Below are positions 31,101 to 33,447 of a stretch of 33,447 bases of DNA, one piece after another (the stretch's first letter is position 1; every line of letters starts with the position of its first letter). The DNA is taken from assembly GCA_023261545.1 (NCBI GenBank), contig JAHFOS010000030.1, positions 1 to 33,447 on the forward strand, read 5' to 3'. Source of the stretch: a bacterium. Lineage in GTDB: Bacteria > Planctomycetota > JADGBV01. The notes under the pieces are model-generated. The model made no database searches and was not told where the DNA came from. It was given only the letters and a program-made list of their open reading frames with translations. Made by a program: the position numbers and the translations under genes.

Positions 31101-31752
31101 GCAGTACGCCCAGGCGGCCGCTATTTACGAGGAGCTTTCCCACTACTTCGTCGAGTACCACGACATCCGCATCGAGCTCGCCAACGCCGCGGCGCTGAGC
31201 GGCAAGAAGGAGGACCTCGCCAAGGCCAAACAGGAGTTCGCCACGCTGCTCCGGGTGGTCCCCGATCCGCGCTCGTCTTCCTACAAACCCATTGATTATT
31301 ACTCCCTGTGGCTCGGTTACATCAAGGCGGACCTCGAACTCCTGGGGCCGAAGCCCGATCCCTGCGATGTGGCCACCCTGTGGAAGAAGATGCGCTCGGC
31401 CCTGCACCTCGACCTTTCCTATTTCGCCAAGGATGCGGCGCGCTTTCAGAAACTCGGCTTCGCGTCGGGCGGGCGGGCCGAAAACGAGATCTTCATCGCC
31501 GATGTCCGCGATTTTTATGAGCAGCGCGTTTTTCCGTTCTTCAAGAATTGCAAGAAAGAGGCGGAGGCCGGAGGCCTCGCCGAGGAAACCTGGACGCGAC
31601 TGGTGAGCGCCGGAGCAACGGAAGCGGCGCAGGGCGAAAATAGGGACAAGGCCCAGCCTGCACAGCAACCCGGTGCAGTCGCGGGCGCCGAGCCTCACGA
31701 GGCCAAGGTGGCGCCGCCGACCGAGGAGAAGGCGCGGGAGGTCGCCAAATGA
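28186..31752 (+). CDS. Very large secreted TPR/helical-repeat protein
   Basis: A 1188-residue protein. The TTG start overlaps the secretin stop (TTGA) and gives a signal peptide (MRLRILLLWILGAVAPAAVF). Nearly all the rest is predicted helical repeat: TPR-like units include LSLALKHYEAADS, AAYYKMASCFYKTDNLLLAL, DLYAMALFNIADCGYRKL, RALQRIAQIHYNMGNLEGL and YAQAAAIYEELSHYFVEYHD. Lys/Glu-rich coiled-coil stretches lie between them, and the tail (about the last 60 residues) is low-complexity. No enzyme motif is seen. It is likely a periplasmic scaffold linking the secretins to inner-membrane parts. Its stop overlaps the next ATG. Orthologous families cannot be named from sequence alone. Confidence 0.8.
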   Translation: MRLRILLLWILGAVAPAAVFGGEEADFARALEEGGFLSLALKHYEAADSKGEIAEKDKDGLYLKMYQLYSQQAARAKDSAVQQTLQQAAERFYAKIKDKNSAALQLERVKSRLEFLRQASNQLVGAPAAEQARLKEVGRKEFREFMEVVDKIRKDVQKWFYGFDENDEKAPPAKKAEAKQMRELQVNVNLDFAEACSLYATIEGPADGDAKKWLLQLAETLEDFQREYAESPAGIRAGIYIGEANILLGNYVTTWKEKRNGFELGVMAFKEAILSLKAMKNYTQWRDSQLEFAYFKQVLVLEAVGEHARVVEAADAMLEWRNPEKVDPAKEKALHAKLMAVLEKKCLHLLELHQKNNDRKAATQLAEAASWGKRVAEKWGSSWRTNFNNILKKLPPGIDLTADVALLRADEAYREGSAKISEGGAAAMSQALPALTRAADLYLKAITLSAKEDRKKFESVAPAAYYKMASCFYKTDNLLLALAACLKAIDHFPSAKYTEKDEPETYKWILSSAKLTKNAALMMYKKSKQPFEKGMYRAALRLMGRSFPEEGGDPAFFEGELEKEGDNFATAIENYKKVKPDSDLYAMALFNIADCGYRKLRKDEEELKKAGKESKPGSEEFVKSREELLERFLDVKKELAKEFKRPQGMDDAKLENQLKKRGQALDSATDRLAKLYEDLGRFENAVALQEEIGNRHEGGPEGRARALQRIAQIHYNMGNLEGLDKDIVRIEKFPAESRTPQAEETLKDALEDAYRRRYNLLVAKVANPLKQELTKAKGAELEAKERKLAETYIEMARSFERVLEISGRKDEDMLKNAMTYYFNYSTDSGKATELLQRYFEWFPDKPPLEGWYLELMGKTAEDWDRKLGGNLASVTKLREDYLSLLDALFDKSDYSKMSLEEVRDTVRKTKDVPRNYQRARETLERMAQNLDSDIVFKKQAWPGLARLRTEVQRAEQYYLLRYYLGQCHKRQKQYAQAAAIYEELSHYFVEYHDIRIELANAAALSGKKEDLAKAKQEFATLLRVVPDPRSSSYKPIDYYSLWLGYIKADLELLGPKPDPCDVATLWKKMRSALHLDLSYFAKDAARFQKLGFASGGRAENEIFIADVRDFYEQRVFPFFKNCKKEAEAGGLAEETWTRLVSAGATEAAQGENRDKAQPAQQPGAVAGAEPHEAKVAPPTEEKAREVAK

Positions 31753-32825
31753 GGTGGTTGGCGATCCTCCTGCTGGCTCTCCAGCTTTTTGTCCGCGCCG
31801 CGGCGGCTGAAGACGCCGAACAGGGCGCGGACCAGCTCAAGCGCGTCGGCGAAGAGCCGCTGGCGGTCACCCTCCTCAAGGAGGGGTCCGAGGACATCGA
31901 GTTTTCGGAGGAGCGCACCCCCATTCCCCAGACCCTGCGCGCCTCGGAAATCCAGTGGATCCTGCGCTCGGATGCCCCGCCGGCGCTGGTGCGCGCCGTG
32001 GACTTCATGGATCGCGGCGCCTGGCTGCGCGCCTTCCAGGAGCTGGCCGGAGCCAAGAAGGCCGGCGCCAAAACCAAGGAGGGTTGGCTGGACGTGCACC
32101 TCGCGTATTACCTGCCGCTGTGCACCTACCACATCGCCGAGGAAGACGAAAAGAACCGCTCCAAGGCCGCCGAGTCCGCCATCAAGGGGTTCGCGGAATT
32201 CATCGAAAAGAACCAGGCTTCGTGGCTGGCGCGGCGCGCGTATTTCTACCAGGGCCGGGCGCTGCTGCTGCAGGGGAAGTTCAAGGAGGCCGAGGACTCC
32301 TTCAAAGCCCTGGGGCAGTCCAAGGACGCCGGCTATCAGAGCCTGGGGCGTTACGGCCTGGCGCTCACGCGCCGCGCCCAAAAGCAGACGGATGCGGCCA
32401 TGAGCGAACTCGCGGGCCTGCTCGCGGGGAGGAATCCCCCCGCGGAGGCCGTGGCGCTCGCCATGCAGATCCTGCTCGAAGAAAAGAAGGACTACAAGGA
32501 GGCCGCCGCGCTGGCCGACAAGCTCAAGGGCTCCCGGGATCGCTCGCTGCTGCAGCGCGCCTATGAGCTCTCGGGTTGCGCCGCTTTCTACATGGGCCGG
32601 CACCGGGAGGCCCTGGAGGACTTGCTCCGGGCGGACCTGCTCTATAGTAGCGCCAGCATGCCCGCGAGCGAGAGAGTGGTCCTGTGCACGGCCCTCGCCA
32701 TCAAGGGCCTCACGCTAAAAGCGCCTAAGGAATATCAGGAATGGGAGTACCAGCCGCTGCTGCAAAAGTATGTGCAGCGTCTCCCGCCAGCCCAGCGGCA
32801 GGCTGTCGCCGCGTTTAAACCGTAA
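31749..32825 (+). CDS. Secreted TPR protein upstream of the ExbB-type gene
   Basis: A 358-residue protein with a signal peptide (MRWLAILLLALQLFVRAAAA) and TPR-like repeats: AVDFMDRGAWLRAFQELAGA, YFYQGRALLLQGKFKEAEDS, and ELSGCAAFYMGRHREALEDL. It overlaps the preceding gene by four bases (ATGA) and is followed by the ExbB-type gene after 27 bases. TPR proteins next to TolQ/ExbB genes can act like the Tol accessory protein YbgF/CpoB, which is a fair analogy but not evidence. It is probably periplasmic. No enzymatic motif is visible. Confidence 0.82.
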   Translation: MRWLAILLLALQLFVRAAAAEDAEQGADQLKRVGEEPLAVTLLKEGSEDIEFSEERTPIPQTLRASEIQWILRSDAPPALVRAVDFMDRGAWLRAFQELAGAKKAGAKTKEGWLDVHLAYYLPLCTYHIAEEDEKNRSKAAESAIKGFAEFIEKNQASWLARRAYFYQGRALLLQGKFKEAEDSFKALGQSKDAGYQSLGRYGLALTRRAQKQTDAAMSELAGLLAGRNPPAEAVALAMQILLEEKKDYKEAAALADKLKGSRDRSLLQRAYELSGCAAFYMGRHREALEDLLRADLLYSSASMPASERVVLCTALAIKGLTLKAPKEYQEWEYQPLLQKYVQRLPPAQRQAVAAFKP

Positions 32826-32852
32826 CTCTCCCGGAAGGAAGGCCCCCTCGTC

Positions 32853-33447
32853 ATGAAAAAAACCTGGCTCATCGCGTCCCTGCTGCTCATGATCCCCGGC
32901 GTTGCGCTGGCGGAAGACAAACCGGTTTCGTATTCGATGATCACCCTGATCGTTGACAACGCCGGCATCGCCGGCTGGACCACCTTCGCGGTCTCCATCA
33001 TCGCCTTCACCCTGGTCATCAAGCTTGTCATGGATACGCGCCGCGAAAAGGTGCTGCCCGCCGCGGTGGAGCAGCACGTGGCCGACCTCATCAGCGAACA
33101 GGACTACGAAGGGGCCGTGAACTCGGTTTCCGGCGATCTCTCCTTCCTGGGGCGCGTGCTCTACGGCGGGCTGTCCAAAATGAACGGCGGAAAGGACGCG
33201 GTGCAGAAGGGATTGGACGACTCCTGGAATACCCAGTACACCACCTACATGCAGGTGGCAAGCTATGTCCAGTTCGCCGCCCAGATATCCCCCATGCTCG
33301 GCCTTTTCGGCACGGTGAGCGGTATGATGGACGCCTTCGCCGTGCTGGCCCAATCCTCCGGAGCGGCCAACCCCAAGGACCTCGCCACCGGCATCATGTA
33401 CGCCCTGGTGACCACCTTCATCGGGCTGCTGGTGGCCATGCCCTGCA
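32853..33447 (+). CDS. MotA/TolQ/ExbB-family proton channel protein (cut by right edge)
   Basis: The first 198 codons of a TolQ/ExbB-type protein. An amino-terminal signal-like helix (MKKTWLIASLLLMIPGVALA) is followed by a transmembrane helix near 42-58 and a cytoplasmic segment (LISEQDYEGAVNSVSGDLSF). The family core is SPMLGLFGTVSGMMDAF, starting near residue 146, and then GIMYALVTTFIGLLVAMPC, the third helix, at the window edge. These proteins form the stator-like proton channel that energises TonB, Tol or motility systems. The extra amino-terminal signal-type helix is common in ExbB variants of many phyla. The start has AAGGAAGG about 12 bases upstream. ExbD/TolR partners should lie just beyond the window. 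Confidence 0.9.
   Translation, partial: MKKTWLIASLLLMIPGVALAEDKPVSYSMITLIVDNAGIAGWTTFAVSIIAFTLVIKLVMDTRREKVLPAAVEQHVADLISEQDYEGAVNSVSGDLSFLGRVLYGGLSKMNGGKDAVQKGLDDSWNTQYTTYMQVASYVQFAAQISPMLGLFGTVSGMMDAFAVLAQSSGAANPKDLATGIMYALVTTFIGLLVAMPC

Noticed and set aside
1..33447. CRISPR arrays, tRNA or rRNA genes, integrase or transposase genes
   Set aside because: I looked for repeat-spacer periodicity, tRNA-like cloverleafs, and recombinase motifs and saw none.

Overview
The window looks like chromosomal DNA of a GC-rich, Gram-negative bacterium with a two-membrane envelope: there are two secretins, many signal peptides and a TolQ/ExbB-type motor protein. Several gene families are typical of Planctomycetota, Verrucomicrobiota, Lentisphaerota and their relatives: an NPCBM carbohydrate-binding module, a long MoxR/DUF58/double-VWA operon ending in a terpene-cyclase-like toroid protein, and a PilM-first pilus-like operon that resembles the Akkermansia Amuc_1098-1102 region. 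The phylum is an inference; no rRNA or marker gene is present.

Layout. (1) 1-1134: the 3' end of a metallo-beta-lactamase-fold hydrolase, then a DUF433/DUF5615 toxin-antitoxin-type pair whose second gene is frameshifted. (2) 1257-2024: an AT-richer orphan gene with a PD-(D/E)XK nuclease-like signature. (3) 13503 down to 2076, minus strand: a seven-gene operon running moxR, DUF58, BatA-like VWA, VWA with a glutamine-amidotransferase-like domain, large DUF4175-like membrane protein, toroid protein, NPCBM protein. Four of its six junctions carry palindromic repeats that also occur as RPEPVEG/STGSARTG or LTPTLSQRERE peptides when translated, and a fifth carries a 27-bp inverted repeat. (4) 13504-17786: an accessory zone with a DUF4143-type ATPase, flanked on one side by an intact araC-type gene and on the other by a second, diverged copy of that gene's 3' end. 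A divergent desaturase-rubredoxin fusion gene follows. (5) 18021 to the right edge, plus strand: a tight operon encoding a PilM-PilN fusion, a PilO-like protein, a large bitopic periplasmic protein, two tandem paralogous secretins, a 1188-residue helical-repeat protein, a second TPR protein and a MotA/TolQ/ExbB protein cut by the edge.

How the genes fit together. The left operon resembles MoxR-VWA systems, in which an AAA+ ATPase acts on VWA and envelope proteins. The right operon resembles pilMNOPQ, but PilM and PilN are fused, the secretin is duplicated, no pilin or PilB/PilT ATPase is seen, and the operon leads into an ExbB-type proton-channel gene. Six of six junctions from the PilM-PilN gene to the second TPR gene are four-base NTGA overlaps, which suggests fixed-ratio, translationally coupled synthesis of one envelope-spanning machine. 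This is the best candidate in the window for an under-described system. The repeat families are concentrated in the left half, and I saw none in the pilus-like operon.
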